From: Amoebidium appalachense
Taxonomy: Eukaryota > Ichthyosporea
NCBI GenBank assembly: GCA_963693365.1
Contig: CAVNZM010000035.1
Location: 1 to 46,455, forward strand
Length of the DNA: 46,455 nt
Direction: 5' to 3'
In this document: piece after piece, positions 15,918 through 24,420 of the stretch
How positions within the stretch are numbered: the stretch's first letter is position 1
Layout: each line of letters starts with the position of its first letter
The notes under the pieces: generated by a model
What the model was told of the DNA's origin: nothing
Seen by the model: the letters and a program-made list of their open reading frames with translations, nothing else
The model's database searches: none
Translations under genes and position numbers: made by a program

Positions 15918-16670
15918 ATGCAGAGCGTGAAGTCCTTCCTCCTGCACAACGCACCCACCTTCATCGCCGAGTTCTGCGGCACCGCCCTGCTCACCTTCAC
16001 CGCCATCGGCATCGCCATGGCCACGGGTGAAACCTCACACGGTGCATCATCGGCCGCTGACGTCCTTGCTGTGGCCGCCGGGTTCGGGGGTGTTGTTGGG
16101 GGGCTGGTGGCCGTGCTGGGCCCCGTGTCGGGTGCCCACGTCAACCCGGCGGTGACTCTGGGCATGGTTGCCGCCGGTTGGCTGGACCCCGTGCTTCTCC
16201 CGCTCTACTTCACCGCCCAGTTTACCGGAGGTATCGTGGGCACGGCGTTGCTGCGGGCCGGCATGCCTCCCGCCCTCCACGGCTCGTTCGGAACAAACGG
16301 GCTTGTCGGCGGGACCACCCAGGCCGAGGCCCTGGCCATGGAGTTGCTCGCCACGGCGTTCTTGGTGTTTACGGTGTCGCTCGCATGCAAGCATCCCAAG
16401 CTTGCGAACATCGCGCCCGTCATTTCCCCTCTGGCCATCGGGTCTGTGGTGTTTCTCATGCACATGCTGTTGGTCACTGTCACCGGCTGCTCCATCAACC
16501 CCGCACGCAGCCTTGCGGCGGCCACGTTTGGCGACAGCCACGACCTGAAGCACCTGTGGATCTTCTTCCTGGGGCCCCTGCTTGGCGGCGTGGCTGGCGC
16601 CCTGGCCGCACGCGCGCTGCTGTGGCTGCAGGCCCGGCGTCCGCAAATTAATGGGGAGGATGGTAACTGA
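15918..16670 (+). CDS. aquaporin (MIP family)
   Basis: The 250-aa product is a full-length six-helix MIP channel. Both pore loops are intact: SGAHVNPAVTLG (NPA at 76-78) and TGCSINPARSLA (NPA at 194-196). By spacing to AQP1, the selectivity filter is F27, H182, C191 and R197, the pattern of water-specific channels; the NPARS rather than NPARD ending agrees. Chloroviruses carry an aquaglyceroporin, so a viral MIP gene is known, but this one looks like an orthodox water channel. The ATG at 15918 is used rather than an upstream GTG. Its stop overlaps the next ATG by one base (TGATG), so the channel and the Cys-rich membrane protein are translationally adjacent. I infer a plasma or virion membrane location. 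Confidence 0.92.
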   Translation: MQSVKSFLLHNAPTFIAEFCGTALLTFTAIGIAMATGETSHGASSAADVLAVAAGFGGVVGGLVAVLGPVSGAHVNPAVTLGMVAAGWLDPVLLPLYFTAQFTGGIVGTALLRAGMPPALHGSFGTNGLVGGTTQAEALAMELLATAFLVFTVSLACKHPKLANIAPVISPLAIGSVVFLMHMLLVTVTGCSINPARSLAAATFGDSHDLKHLWIFFLGPLLGGVAGALAARALLWLQARRPQINGEDGN

Positions 16671-18112
16671 TGGCCAACATCACCTGGGGAAAGGACGACA
16701 TCGAGCGTCTCAAGGAGAACCCGGACTACCCGTGGAAGTTCGTGCGCTGGGACGAGTACCGAAAGCAACTGTGGGACTGGCAGTTCGGCAACGAGTGGGC
16801 GCACCACGGTGGGCGCATGCCCTCGCTCAAGCTCCAGTTCCCCCTGCCACACCCTGCGTTCCCGAAATACAAGGCCGTGTCTTTTGTGTCGTGGGCCTCG
16901 TGTGCGACCGCAGAGGACCCCGCCGGCTGCAGGCGAAACCACGGCGACCCCGAGTACAACCCCGTCGACTCGGACCTGGTGTGTCTGATCTACGACGACC
17001 CGCGATTCTGCTACACCCCCAGCCTGGCAGACATCCAGGAGGACGCACAGGCCGTTGGGTGCCCGGCCAGCACCCGCCAGAACGCCACCCGGCTCAAGGT
17101 GCTCACGTGCCCGGCCGACTACGTGGCGCTCAGCGACCAACCGGCCTTCCCCACGTACAACCCCGGCGACAAGATGTGCGCCCCTTCGGCCTCCAGGAAG
17201 AACCAGGACTGGAAGTGGGACGACTACCAGAAGTACTGGAACCCGGACTACTGGCTGCGCGCCCCGCACCGCCACCTTGTGTCCCTGCAGCAGTCCAAGC
17301 TGCGAGTCCAGTACCGCGGCGAGCTGGCCAAGGGAAACGACCACACCATGCGGCCCGTGAGCCTCCTGCGCATGCACGACCGCTACCTGCTGTACAAGTT
17401 TGACTACAAGCGAGAGCAGAACTGGGACACCGCTAGGCCGCTGCGGCTGCGCGACCTCCTCGAGTTTTCGCGCGGGCGGGACGATTCGGTGGTTCCGCTG
17501 CACGACCAGGCTCGCATGGACAAGAACTACCTTTTCCCGGCAACACAGGACAGCGCTGTGAATGCATATGCCGAGTTCTTTTGCAAGACCGAGGCCGGGG
17601 TCAATGATCCCACGTGCGGGTGCTTTGCGCCGCTGCCGGCGGGAATGGACCACGCCACACTCAAGAAGAAGTTCGGCTGGAGCGTGCAGTGCCACCACGC
17701 CGTGTGCAAGGTGCAGGGCTACAAGACGCGCGACATGGAGAACGAGGAGTGCACGGCGCTCAACGTGCAGATCTGCAACCAGGCCATGGAGGTCACGGAG
17801 AACACTGACGCCAAGATCCAGGCCACGCAGGTACAGCAGTGCCTCATGCAGATCGGCAAGGAGGAGTCGGGTGCCACCACCACCAACACCAACCCCGACA
17901 ACAAGCCCTCAGAGCCCGGGGCTCCGGCCGTACCCGGTGTGCCTGGGGAGGCTGGAAAGGACTCGCAGAACCCGCCTGCGCCGCCTGTGCCGACACAGCC
18001 TGCCCCAACACCACTGGGGTCGGCAAGCGCCTGGGCGCACGCGAACGCCGCGGCGTACTGGGGCCTGGTGATCGCGGTGGCGCTCGTGCTGCTGCTGCTG
18101 GGCGCAGGTTGA
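16670..18112 (+). CDS. Cys-rich tail-anchored membrane protein, A16/G9/J5-like
   Basis: The 480-aa product has a large ectodomain with more than a dozen Cys, a Pro-rich linker (about 415-450) and a C-terminal membrane helix (456-477). The membrane-proximal Cys block (CGCFAPLP, VQCHHAVCKVQGY, ECTALNVQICNQAMEV) resembles in spacing the poxvirus A16/G9/J5 family, subunits of the virion entry-fusion complex with homologues across large DNA viruses. That relation is from motif reading and needs a profile search. Disulfides would be made by the viral Erv1-type oxidase at 27536. It overlaps the aquaporin stop by one base. AATAAA follows the stop. Confidence 0.65.
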   Translation: MANITWGKDDIERLKENPDYPWKFVRWDEYRKQLWDWQFGNEWAHHGGRMPSLKLQFPLPHPAFPKYKAVSFVSWASCATAEDPAGCRRNHGDPEYNPVDSDLVCLIYDDPRFCYTPSLADIQEDAQAVGCPASTRQNATRLKVLTCPADYVALSDQPAFPTYNPGDKMCAPSASRKNQDWKWDDYQKYWNPDYWLRAPHRHLVSLQQSKLRVQYRGELAKGNDHTMRPVSLLRMHDRYLLYKFDYKREQNWDTARPLRLRDLLEFSRGRDDSVVPLHDQARMDKNYLFPATQDSAVNAYAEFFCKTEAGVNDPTCGCFAPLPAGMDHATLKKKFGWSVQCHHAVCKVQGYKTRDMENEECTALNVQICNQAMEVTENTDAKIQATQVQQCLMQIGKEESGATTTNTNPDNKPSEPGAPAVPGVPGEAGKDSQNPPAPPVPTQPAPTPLGSASAWAHANAAAYWGLVIAVALVLLLLGAG

Positions 18113-18115
18113 TCC

Positions 18116-18121
18116 AATAAA
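18116..18121 (+). terminator. AATAAA signal after the Cys-rich membrane protein gene
   Basis: The hexamer lies 4 nt past the stop and 18 nt before the next ATG. Confidence 0.4.
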
Positions 18122-18138
18122 ATGGTGGAACGTATTTA

Positions 18139-20766
18139 ATGGCCACGCGGGGTTCAGACAGCAGCGGGCGGCGTGCGTCGCGCACGCCCGCCATGCCCCT
18201 GTACTCGGGGTCCCGGGCCAAGATCTACGCCGAGATGAAGGCACTGGTCGAGGGCGGGGACCAGGCAAAACTGCAGAGGGAGTCAAACAAGCAGGGCGTG
18301 GGGGGTGCGGTTCTGCAGGCGCAGACGCAGCCACTACCCGCACAGGAAAATTCCGTGGCGCTCCCTGCGTCGGGGGGGCGGGAGGCGGATGGGGGAAACG
18401 TGCGCGGAGGGATGGGTGGATACACCCGGGAGGCAGGCGGTAGGGTGGAGGATGAATATGTGCTCGTGAGCAATTCGATGAGCGAACCCGATTCAAAGGT
18501 GACCACAAAGCTCGCGCAGCGCGTGCACGGGGTGCGAGGGGTGCGGGTGGAGTCTGTGACTGTGCATGGGGGGGCAGAGGAGGGATTTATTGTCACGGCA
18601 GAAAACAACGGTGTTAACTGTCTGGTGCGAGACGCACCTTTCATTACTAGGTCACCAGCTGAGCCGCCGGCGAGTCGAGATATCAATATCAGCGTGGATA
18701 TCCCCGAAGGTCGCTACACGGTCGACGAGCTTTTGAAGACAATGGTGAAATGTATCAATCTGGAAATTGAAATGGCCTATGGATCAATAGAACAGGTTTA
18801 CGACAGAATGTCGATTGGTTATAAGAATTCAACTCTGAGCCCAGAGGTACTCATTCCTACAAAACCTCTAATACAGGACATATTCATCAATGGTACAGCT
18901 ATTCCACGTTTCATTCGGTGGGAGTGGAGGCCATATGAATGGGGCCGTCTAGTAGATTACACCATCACTTTCTTAGACCTACCTGACAACCAGAGCAGGT
19001 TAGTAGCAATGCAACATCCAAGACGGACAGAGAACGGCCCTTTGGCTGTTGGGACTACATCTGCTACTTTTCATGGATTGGTTGACATTACAAGGGATCG
19101 AGATTTTGGAGAGGGCATGGCAAGCGACAGGGCCATATTTGATACACCAAAAACTGGGTATTCAGAACCCCAACATGGTGCAAGTTACACTAGACTCCGA
19201 ATTCACTCGACCACAACACTGCCCGAGCCCAAGCCCTTAACAGCAATACCCTATGAGCTGCACGCGTGGTTGCAAGCTGGTGGGTACATGCCAGGGTCTC
19301 TTCTAAAACCACAAGAGCTTCATTCGATAACCATTATTGCCCGAAAAACGCTATCAAGCGCGACCCCGTTAGCACGAGTGCACAAGGGACTCCTTTTTGG
19401 TTTACCTCTTTATAATAATACGAACAATACTGACCAGGTGGACTATACAATTGAGCATGTACTTTGGGAGAGTATGCTGTATCGGTTCTTTTGGAAATTT
19501 TGCGGTGGTGTATCAGATGGTTCTGATAGACACACGATATACAAGGTGGAGATTGACGGATTCTACATTTACTACATATCGAATTCCCGAACCCCTGGGA
19601 CCGATGTTCCTGTGGGCACCACCGTGGAGGTGCAAACACAACAATTGCAATTCAGTGTTCACGCGTTTGAAGTCAGCTTATCACCCTGCAACCCACATGT
19701 TGACAATAGAATCGACTTATCCAAGATCACGCGTGACTTCAGAATGCCATTCTACCTAGATGTAAAATCTTCAACAGAACTTGCAGAGGTGTGCCTAAGG
19801 GAAAGAAAAACTGTGCCAGCTAACGAGTATGTCTACGAAGCATTTCGCTTTCCCGAAGCACCGTATGATAACTCAACAACTATTAAGCGGCCATGGATGG
19901 AAGCCTATGGTGCTGAGTATTTTGCGCTGATGTACGCATTCCCAGCATCCAGTGCAGATATTTCTTGGAAAAGGCTTGGTGAGGATCTCATGACAGTGTA
20001 CCGAAGAATGAGGTTCCAACAATTGGGTGATTCTAACGTGCTGAATACCTACACCGTTTTTGTTCGTCCTAATTGGGAAAAGGCCCTGTTATGGAACAAC
20101 GAGTCCCTGTATCTTCGCCATCTGGTTCATGTGTCGCCACATTGGTTCAACACACCAGTACATGTAGAGCTCGATGGCCCCCTTTGCAGAGCCCTCGGTA
20201 TATCAGAGCCAACGAAAAAAATATACTCGACTCGTGTTTATACATTCTTCAACCAGTTTGTGGATGATTTAGATGTTCCCGCACCTCTTAACCTAACAGT
20301 TAATACCAGTACCCCCTTCTACCAAAGGGCGTTCCTCCAAAACAGCACCCTGGATAGGGTGGGGATTGTGCAGTTTCGCCCGCCCAAGAGATACTTTTAC
20401 ACTGACGGACATGACGTTGTAGTTCCGTGCCCCAGGCCTGCCCCTGCCACCCTCCTCTTCTTTGTAACGATAGACGGAGTCTTCGGCAAGGGCGTGAGCT
20501 GGAGCCGACCGTCGGTTCGGTCGGACTCTCCAGCCGTCGATACCACAGCCTCGAACAGCAGCGACTACGCCGGCCGCTCCCGCCCGGGTCTGACGTACGT
20601 GCTGGTGCGTGACGGCCACACGGTGCGCGCGGACCTCCTGAGCTCGCACGGGCAGATGTGGCTCATGCACCGCACCGCGGCCACGTCCGTGTCAGTCGAG
20701 GTGCGTGATTTGGAAGACAACCTCGTGGTCGGTCGGTACACGGTGCTGTTGCGACTCGTCAAGTAG
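18139..20766 (+). CDS. 875-aa beta-rich virion-type protein with mosaic base composition
   Basis: The product is unrecognised. Residues 1-120 are low-complexity (Gly, Ala, Gln, Arg). A VHG-type strand region leads to ISVDIPEGRYTVDELL near residue 190, the same element as in the 452-aa protein at 1121-2479. The long middle is rich in aromatic residues and Asn-x-Thr sequons. The C-terminus returns to strand-type sequence (VRADLLSSHGQMWLM; VVGRYTVLLRL). The DNA for about 18600-20400 is visibly AT-richer, with A/T-ending codons, than both ends and the neighbours, though the frame is unbroken. I infer a surface or fibre protein whose middle was replaced or is evolving under a different bias. Confidence 0.65.
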   Translation: MATRGSDSSGRRASRTPAMPLYSGSRAKIYAEMKALVEGGDQAKLQRESNKQGVGGAVLQAQTQPLPAQENSVALPASGGREADGGNVRGGMGGYTREAGGRVEDEYVLVSNSMSEPDSKVTTKLAQRVHGVRGVRVESVTVHGGAEEGFIVTAENNGVNCLVRDAPFITRSPAEPPASRDINISVDIPEGRYTVDELLKTMVKCINLEIEMAYGSIEQVYDRMSIGYKNSTLSPEVLIPTKPLIQDIFINGTAIPRFIRWEWRPYEWGRLVDYTITFLDLPDNQSRLVAMQHPRRTENGPLAVGTTSATFHGLVDITRDRDFGEGMASDRAIFDTPKTGYSEPQHGASYTRLRIHSTTTLPEPKPLTAIPYELHAWLQAGGYMPGSLLKPQELHSITIIARKTLSSATPLARVHKGLLFGLPLYNNTNNTDQVDYTIEHVLWESMLYRFFWKFCGGVSDGSDRHTIYKVEIDGFYIYYISNSRTPGTDVPVGTTVEVQTQQLQFSVHAFEVSLSPCNPHVDNRIDLSKITRDFRMPFYLDVKSSTELAEVCLRERKTVPANEYVYEAFRFPEAPYDNSTTIKRPWMEAYGAEYFALMYAFPASSADISWKRLGEDLMTVYRRMRFQQLGDSNVLNTYTVFVRPNWEKALLWNNESLYLRHLVHVSPHWFNTPVHVELDGPLCRALGISEPTKKIYSTRVYTFFNQFVDDLDVPAPLNLTVNTSTPFYQRAFLQNSTLDRVGIVQFRPPKRYFYTDGHDVVVPCPRPAPATLLFFVTIDGVFGKGVSWSRPSVRSDSPAVDTTASNSSDYAGRSRPGLTYVLVRDGHTVRADLLSSHGQMWLMHRTAATSVSVEVRDLEDNLVVGRYTVLLRLVK

Positions 20767-20811
20767 GCGGGCGTTGTGAACCAAAATAGCTCCCACGGCG
20801 CGACGCAGCAT

Positions 20812-21072
20812 ATGTTTTTGCGCCTTCTGCAAATGTTACCGGAAAGCACGGGCATCACAGACCACCACGTCAAGGCCATGATCGGCCAGGACCTCTACAA
20901 GCGCTTCCCCTCGGCGGATCCCGAGTGGATCAAGCGCGTCACCGACTACAACATGAAGTACGTCATGTGCTCGTACGCCGGCCAGTGCAAGGGCCTGGTT
21001 CCCGGGCGCAAGAAGCCCAAGCGGGGCTGCTGCCGCAAGCGGCGGTGCTGGAAGAGCTTCAAGAAGCCCTAA
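20812..21072 (+). CDS. small Cys/Lys/Arg-rich basic protein
   Basis: The 86-aa product has a helical N-terminal part (MFLRLLQMLPESTG, QDLYKRFPSADPEWIKRV) and a very basic tail with Cys (GRKKPKRGCCRKRRCWKSF). Such tails bind nucleic acid, so a packaged DNA-binding protein is likely but not proven. An upstream GTG at 20776 in the same frame would add 12 residues. Confidence 0.55.
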   Translation: MFLRLLQMLPESTGITDHHVKAMIGQDLYKRFPSADPEWIKRVTDYNMKYVMCSYAGQCKGLVPGRKKPKRGCCRKRRCWKSFKKP

Positions 21073-21119
21073 AAAGGCGCGGCCGTTGAGCGGCCAACGC
21101 TACATTGTGGGCCCCCAGT

Positions 21120-21629
21120 ATGCATCAACGAAAACGCAAAGCCAGAGGGCGCGGCTGCGCTTGCCGGGCACGACGGCTCGAGACGTGCGTGCGGCGGACG
21201 TCGACGCGGCACAGCAAGGTGCCGGTGTTCCTGATCCCCGAGTGCTCGAAGACGCACATGGTGACGGTGCGCGTGGCGGGGCAGAAGAAGACGTTCAAGC
21301 TGGTGTACGATGTGGGGTCTGAGAACAGCTACGTCGACTTGGAGGTGGCCAACGGCTGGGGCCTAATGGACGGGCGCAAGCCGCTGGTGCCGTACACGGA
21401 GTCCAACACCATCGACTCGAACGGCAACATCCACAAGAGTGTGCGCCTGACCAAGGTCACGCTCGAGATCCTGTGCCCTGACAACCAGTGGCGGCCGTGC
21501 GAGGGCGCGCTCGAGGTGTGCCTTGACCGCAAGGTCAACAAGCACGGGCGGCTGTTTGGGGTCAGCCACCTGCGGACGCTGCGGGACCGCGTGCGGTACG
21601 TGGTCGACTACCAGGTGTGCCGGCGCTGA
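21120..21629 (+). CDS. retropepsin-like aspartic protease fold, DVG variant
   Basis: The 169-aa product starts with a basic, Cys-containing leader (1-32). Then come VPVFLIPE and HMVTVRVAGQ, followed by the flap-like element FKLVYDVGSENSYVDLEVA. In retroviral-type aspartic proteases this position is the catalytic Asp-Thr/Ser-Gly; here it is D64-V65-G66. The C-terminal GVSHLRTLRDRVRYVVDYQV matches the usual late element of the fold (G-hydrophobic-x-x-L-R, then V-D-Y). The Thr/Ser to Val change raises doubt about activity. It may be a diverged protease or a structural relative such as the DDI1 type. The ATG at 21120 is preferred over an upstream TTG. Confidence 0.5.
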   Translation: MHQRKRKARGRGCACRARRLETCVRRTSTRHSKVPVFLIPECSKTHMVTVRVAGQKKTFKLVYDVGSENSYVDLEVANGWGLMDGRKPLVPYTESNTIDSNGNIHKSVRLTKVTLEILCPDNQWRPCEGALEVCLDRKVNKHGRLFGVSHLRTLRDRVRYVVDYQVCRR

Positions 21630-21639
21630 GCGCACAGGC

Positions 21640-21645
21640 AATAAA
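21640..21645 (+). terminator. AATAAA signal after the retropepsin-like gene
   Basis: The hexamer lies about 11 nt after the stop. Confidence 0.4.
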
Positions 21646-21687
21646 CAGCGCCAACCCGTGGCGGTGGCATTAATGTAGCCCTTCTCA

Positions 21688-22467
21688 ATGGACAGTTCGC
21701 ACTCGGAGCTCGCCCTTGCAATCGTGTGTTTGGCGGTGGTCTACCTGTACGTGAGTTCGCACGAAGGCAATCCGTTCTATCAGGCCTGGGGGTTTGACAA
21801 CCCGGACCCTCCACCCAAGCCCGCCCCGCCCCTGTCCCCCGCAGACTTCCAGCCTAACCTGAACCTCGACAGGAACACCCTTTATGCACCGCACGCCGGG
21901 GCCACTGACGCCCTCGGCCTCAATCGGCCGTTCAACCCCCTCGACCGTCTCAACACCAAGGTCATGGAGGTGCCCCATGACGAGCACTACGGCAGATTCC
22001 GCTACCTCTCGCCCTACCAACGGCAGAAGCCCTTCGACGACGCCGCCAACGCCGCCGACCGCACACCCCTCCCCCAGACCGTGGCCGTGCTGGCAGGTGC
22101 TGCCGTCGACGGCCATGTGCATCCCGAGGAACAGCAGTCGCGCAGCAACTACATGCGTGAGCTGTACCGCACACGCACGCGCGCGCCAGTGTACAACGGC
22201 AACATGCGCAACGAGGGAGCCCGGCCGGAGGCCGTGCTGAACAGCAGGGAGGATGCACAGCAGGGCGTGCGGCCGCCGCTACCGACATACGCGACAAACC
22301 CGGCACGCGTGGACCCAGAGAAGGTGGTGCATGCACGCAGGGGGATCCGCACACACGACTTTGCCGAGATCCGCGGGCTGGCGAACACGGACGCGCCGAT
22401 GATGCCCATCCCGGACATGGTGGCGGGGCCAACGCTGCCGCAGGAGTTCAACGTCAAGGTCAGATAG
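21688..22467 (+). CDS. N-terminally anchored Pro/Asn-rich protein, 259 aa
   Basis: A signal-anchor (residues 7-24, ELALAIVCLAVVYLYVS) is followed by a Pro-rich stretch (PDPPPKPAPPLSP) and a long charged domain without recognised motifs (RYLSPYQRQKPFDD; SRSNYMRELYRTRTRAPV). Single-anchor proteins of this shape are frequent in the virion membrane of large DNA viruses; the role here is unknown. It is one of a closely spaced plus-strand series. Confidence 0.6.
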   Translation: MDSSHSELALAIVCLAVVYLYVSSHEGNPFYQAWGFDNPDPPPKPAPPLSPADFQPNLNLDRNTLYAPHAGATDALGLNRPFNPLDRLNTKVMEVPHDEHYGRFRYLSPYQRQKPFDDAANAADRTPLPQTVAVLAGAAVDGHVHPEEQQSRSNYMRELYRTRTRAPVYNGNMRNEGARPEAVLNSREDAQQGVRPPLPTYATNPARVDPEKVVHARRGIRTHDFAEIRGLANTDAPMMPIPDMVAGPTLPQEFNVKVR

Positions 22468-22498
22468 AGTCACAGAACAGTGGCGGGTCCTTGCAGTC

Positions 22499-22783
22499 AT
22501 GGATTTTATTGTCGACATGAGCAATGGCCATATGCTACACGCGCAAGACCAAATCGGCGTTCAATCGTCCCGTCAAGCTCAATCCCCCCTCAAGGGCTTC
22601 ATGCACAAGTCGTCGGCCACGCGTGGACAGATCGTAAAGGCGGTGTGGGCGTACGCCAAGAAGAAAGGTCTTGCCGAAGGCCAAAAGATCAAGGTGGACC
22701 GCGCCCTTGCCCCACTGTTTCCCAAGATGGCCAACGCCAAGTTCGGCGACATCGCACGCATGATCAGCAGGTTCAGTGGTTGA
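22499..22783 (+). CDS. SWIB/MDM2-domain protein
   Basis: The 94-aa product is mostly one SWIB domain, residues about 28-93: LKGFMHKSSATRGQIVKAVW, AYAKKKGLAEGQKIKVDRAL, then APLFPKM and FGDIARMISRF. The order (helix with R/T, K-x-x-W-x-Y, I-x-x-D-x-x-L, LF) is the standard SWIB pattern. Eukaryotic SWIB domains occur in chromatin-remodelling factors and some topoisomerases, and free-standing copies occur in large DNA viruses. A role in chromatin-like packing or transcription is inferred. In-frame ATGs at 22517 and 22532 are alternative starts. Confidence 0.75.
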   Translation: MDFIVDMSNGHMLHAQDQIGVQSSRQAQSPLKGFMHKSSATRGQIVKAVWAYAKKKGLAEGQKIKVDRALAPLFPKMANAKFGDIARMISRFSG

Positions 22784-22821
22784 AGCACGGTGCCTCCCAA
22801 TATTTTCCGTGGCCGCTATAA

Positions 22822-23649
22822 ATGCCCAAGTACGACAAAGCAAACATCACAAACACCACCAACCTGGTGCTGAAAAAGGCCACCGGCCCCACATCAGAGA
22901 ATGACGTCAAGGCCGCAAAGCACTTGTTGATCAGGCAGAAGAAGGACTATGCGCGCGAGATGTGCGTGTCGGCGCCGGTCGCCGACCGGGCCTCGCTCTA
23001 TGTATGGCGTGGCCTGTATGCCGTCCAGCAGGTCGTCGGTTCCTGCAAGGGGCGCCTGCAGCCATTGGACGCAGTTGGGTTTATTCTTGGATGCGTCATC
23101 AATCTCGGTGTCGACATCAACAAAAACGGCGCCAAGGGATCCGCACTCGACGAGGCCACCGATGTGAGCGTGTTCAAGGTGGCCGAGGACGTCTACTCGC
23201 GCATCCGCATGGCCATGTTCGGGTCTTTCCCTGATGACTTCTCGTCCCTCGAGGCAAGCTCCAGCTGCAGGGAGCCGTGGATCATCGAGGACCTGGATAA
23301 GTACGCGTGCAAGTGGCGAATCGGTCTGGACGAGGCGTCCAAGATCCAGACCTACCTTATAGAGTTGGAGGAGCTGGTGCGAAAGAAAACCCCCGACACG
23401 CTGATGGCGCTTCCTGACTGGTATCAGCCCAACGAGTTGGACAAGGACATCCTGTCATGGTTTGGGGAGTACGGCGTGCTTCCACTGGACATCACGCTGT
23501 TCAGCGAGGACCTCTACCGGCGTGTACGCTACATACTCTTCCAGAGATGTAACGTGCGCACAAACGAGACCCTCGACTACGATGCACAGCTGGCTCTCTT
23601 CCATGCGGAGCAAACGAAGCTGGCCAACGTTGCCCGGCGCTGTGTGTGA
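22822..23649 (+). CDS. third member of the capsid-neighbour family (EDxYxRxR), 275 aa
   Basis: The product shares a layout with the proteins at 28519 and 29355 on the other side of the window. A first motif VFKVAEDVYSRIRMAMFG near residue 120 is followed by a DDFSSLE segment, and a second motif LFSEDLYRRVRYILF is near 235. All three proteins are 270-275 aa and mostly helical. No known domain is recognised. Two of the three lie next to the major capsid gene, so a capsid or scaffold role is a reasonable guess. TAAATG covers the start, as in the paralogue at 29325. Confidence 0.65.
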   Translation: MPKYDKANITNTTNLVLKKATGPTSENDVKAAKHLLIRQKKDYAREMCVSAPVADRASLYVWRGLYAVQQVVGSCKGRLQPLDAVGFILGCVINLGVDINKNGAKGSALDEATDVSVFKVAEDVYSRIRMAMFGSFPDDFSSLEASSSCREPWIIEDLDKYACKWRIGLDEASKIQTYLIELEELVRKKTPDTLMALPDWYQPNELDKDILSWFGEYGVLPLDITLFSEDLYRRVRYILFQRCNVRTNETLDYDAQLALFHAEQTKLANVARRCV

Positions 23650-23672
23650 TATCTTTTCTTGTCCACAAATAA

Positions 23673-24281
23673 ATGCGCAGGAACACTAAACTGACGGAAG
23701 CATCACGCGTGCTGCCTGTTCCCGTGTCCACCAGTAACCTGGAGTTGGAGGTGAAGGCGCTCGAGTCGCTCATCGGTCGTGCTGGGCGTCTGGGGATGCC
23801 AGGTGACAGCGCCAAGCGCAAGGCACCAGCCAAGCATGCGACCGTCGGCCACCCCCCAAAGAAACCCAAGCTTGCGACCGCCATGCGTCCTCTGAAACCA
23901 ATGGGGACCATGCGGGTGAGCGTTGCCCCCAAGGCCGCCTCCAGGAGGCCGGTTTCTAAACCCGTTCAAGCCCCAACCAAGGCAATGGCAACCAGGAAGC
24001 CCACTGCCGCCCCCAAGTCCAGACCTGCCGCAACCATGCGTGTTCGCTCGAGCTCGCGGAAAGGGGGAAGCTGCGGGCCTGGCACCGTAAGCGTAGGCGG
24101 TGAATGCGTGTTGGCCACCCCAAAGAACGTCTTGGGCTACTGTGGCGTTAAGCCGGGTCGGGCACCTCCCCCCCCCCCGACTACAGCCGCGAGTCTGTTG
24201 CCCACGGCACTGAAATCATCGAGTTGCTGGGAACAAGCGTCGCTTCTCAAGGGTCTGGGCAGGCCACAAACCTGGGTTTGA
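23673..24281 (+). CDS. Lys/Pro/Ala-rich basic protein, frame broken at a C11 tract
   Basis: The 202-aa frame starts with TAAATG and reads a basic, histone-H1-like region (SAKRKAPAKH; PPKKPKLATAM; SKPVQAPTKAM) and then a small motif CGPGTVSVGGECV. After 24168-24178, eleven C in a row, the annotated frame degenerates. The frame reached by adding one C or removing two reads sense to a stop at 24367 and resembles the C-terminal half of the protein at 28104, which also has a CGPxTxxVxGxC motif. The true product therefore probably ends at 24367. A DNA-packing role is inferred from composition. Confidence 0.6.
   Translation: MRRNTKLTEASRVLPVPVSTSNLELEVKALESLIGRAGRLGMPGDSAKRKAPAKHATVGHPPKKPKLATAMRPLKPMGTMRVSVAPKAASRRPVSKPVQAPTKAMATRKPTAAPKSRPAATMRVRSSSRKGGSCGPGTVSVGGECVLATPKNVLGYCGVKPGRAPPPPPTTAASLLPTALKSSSCWEQASLLKGLGRPQTWV
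24168..24178 (+). repeat. homopolymer C11 in a coding region
   Basis: Eleven consecutive C lie inside the basic protein gene at the point where its reading frame loses resemblance to its paralogue. Confidence 0.85.
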
Positions 24282-24373
24282 GCGCCGCAACGGGCTCGTT
24301 CGCTGAAAGCATCCCAGGGAGTACCTTCCCCATACTGTTCATCATCCAGGCCGACAGCGTGAACTAGGGCTCC

Positions 24374-24388
24374 CGCAGGTATATAAGG
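24374..24388 (+). promoter_or_regulatory. TATA-type promoter of VLTF3
   Basis: CGCAGGTATATAAGG lies about 46 nt before the ATG at 24421. Confidence 0.55.
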
Positions 24389-24420
24389 CGCGTCCGCGGC
24401 ACACTTTCTTGCCAACTAGC

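Noticed and set aside
16205-17698. 497-codon minus-strand frame over the aquaporin and Cys-rich genes
   Set aside because: It is the reverse of two well-supported genes and has low-complexity His/Val/Arg sequence.
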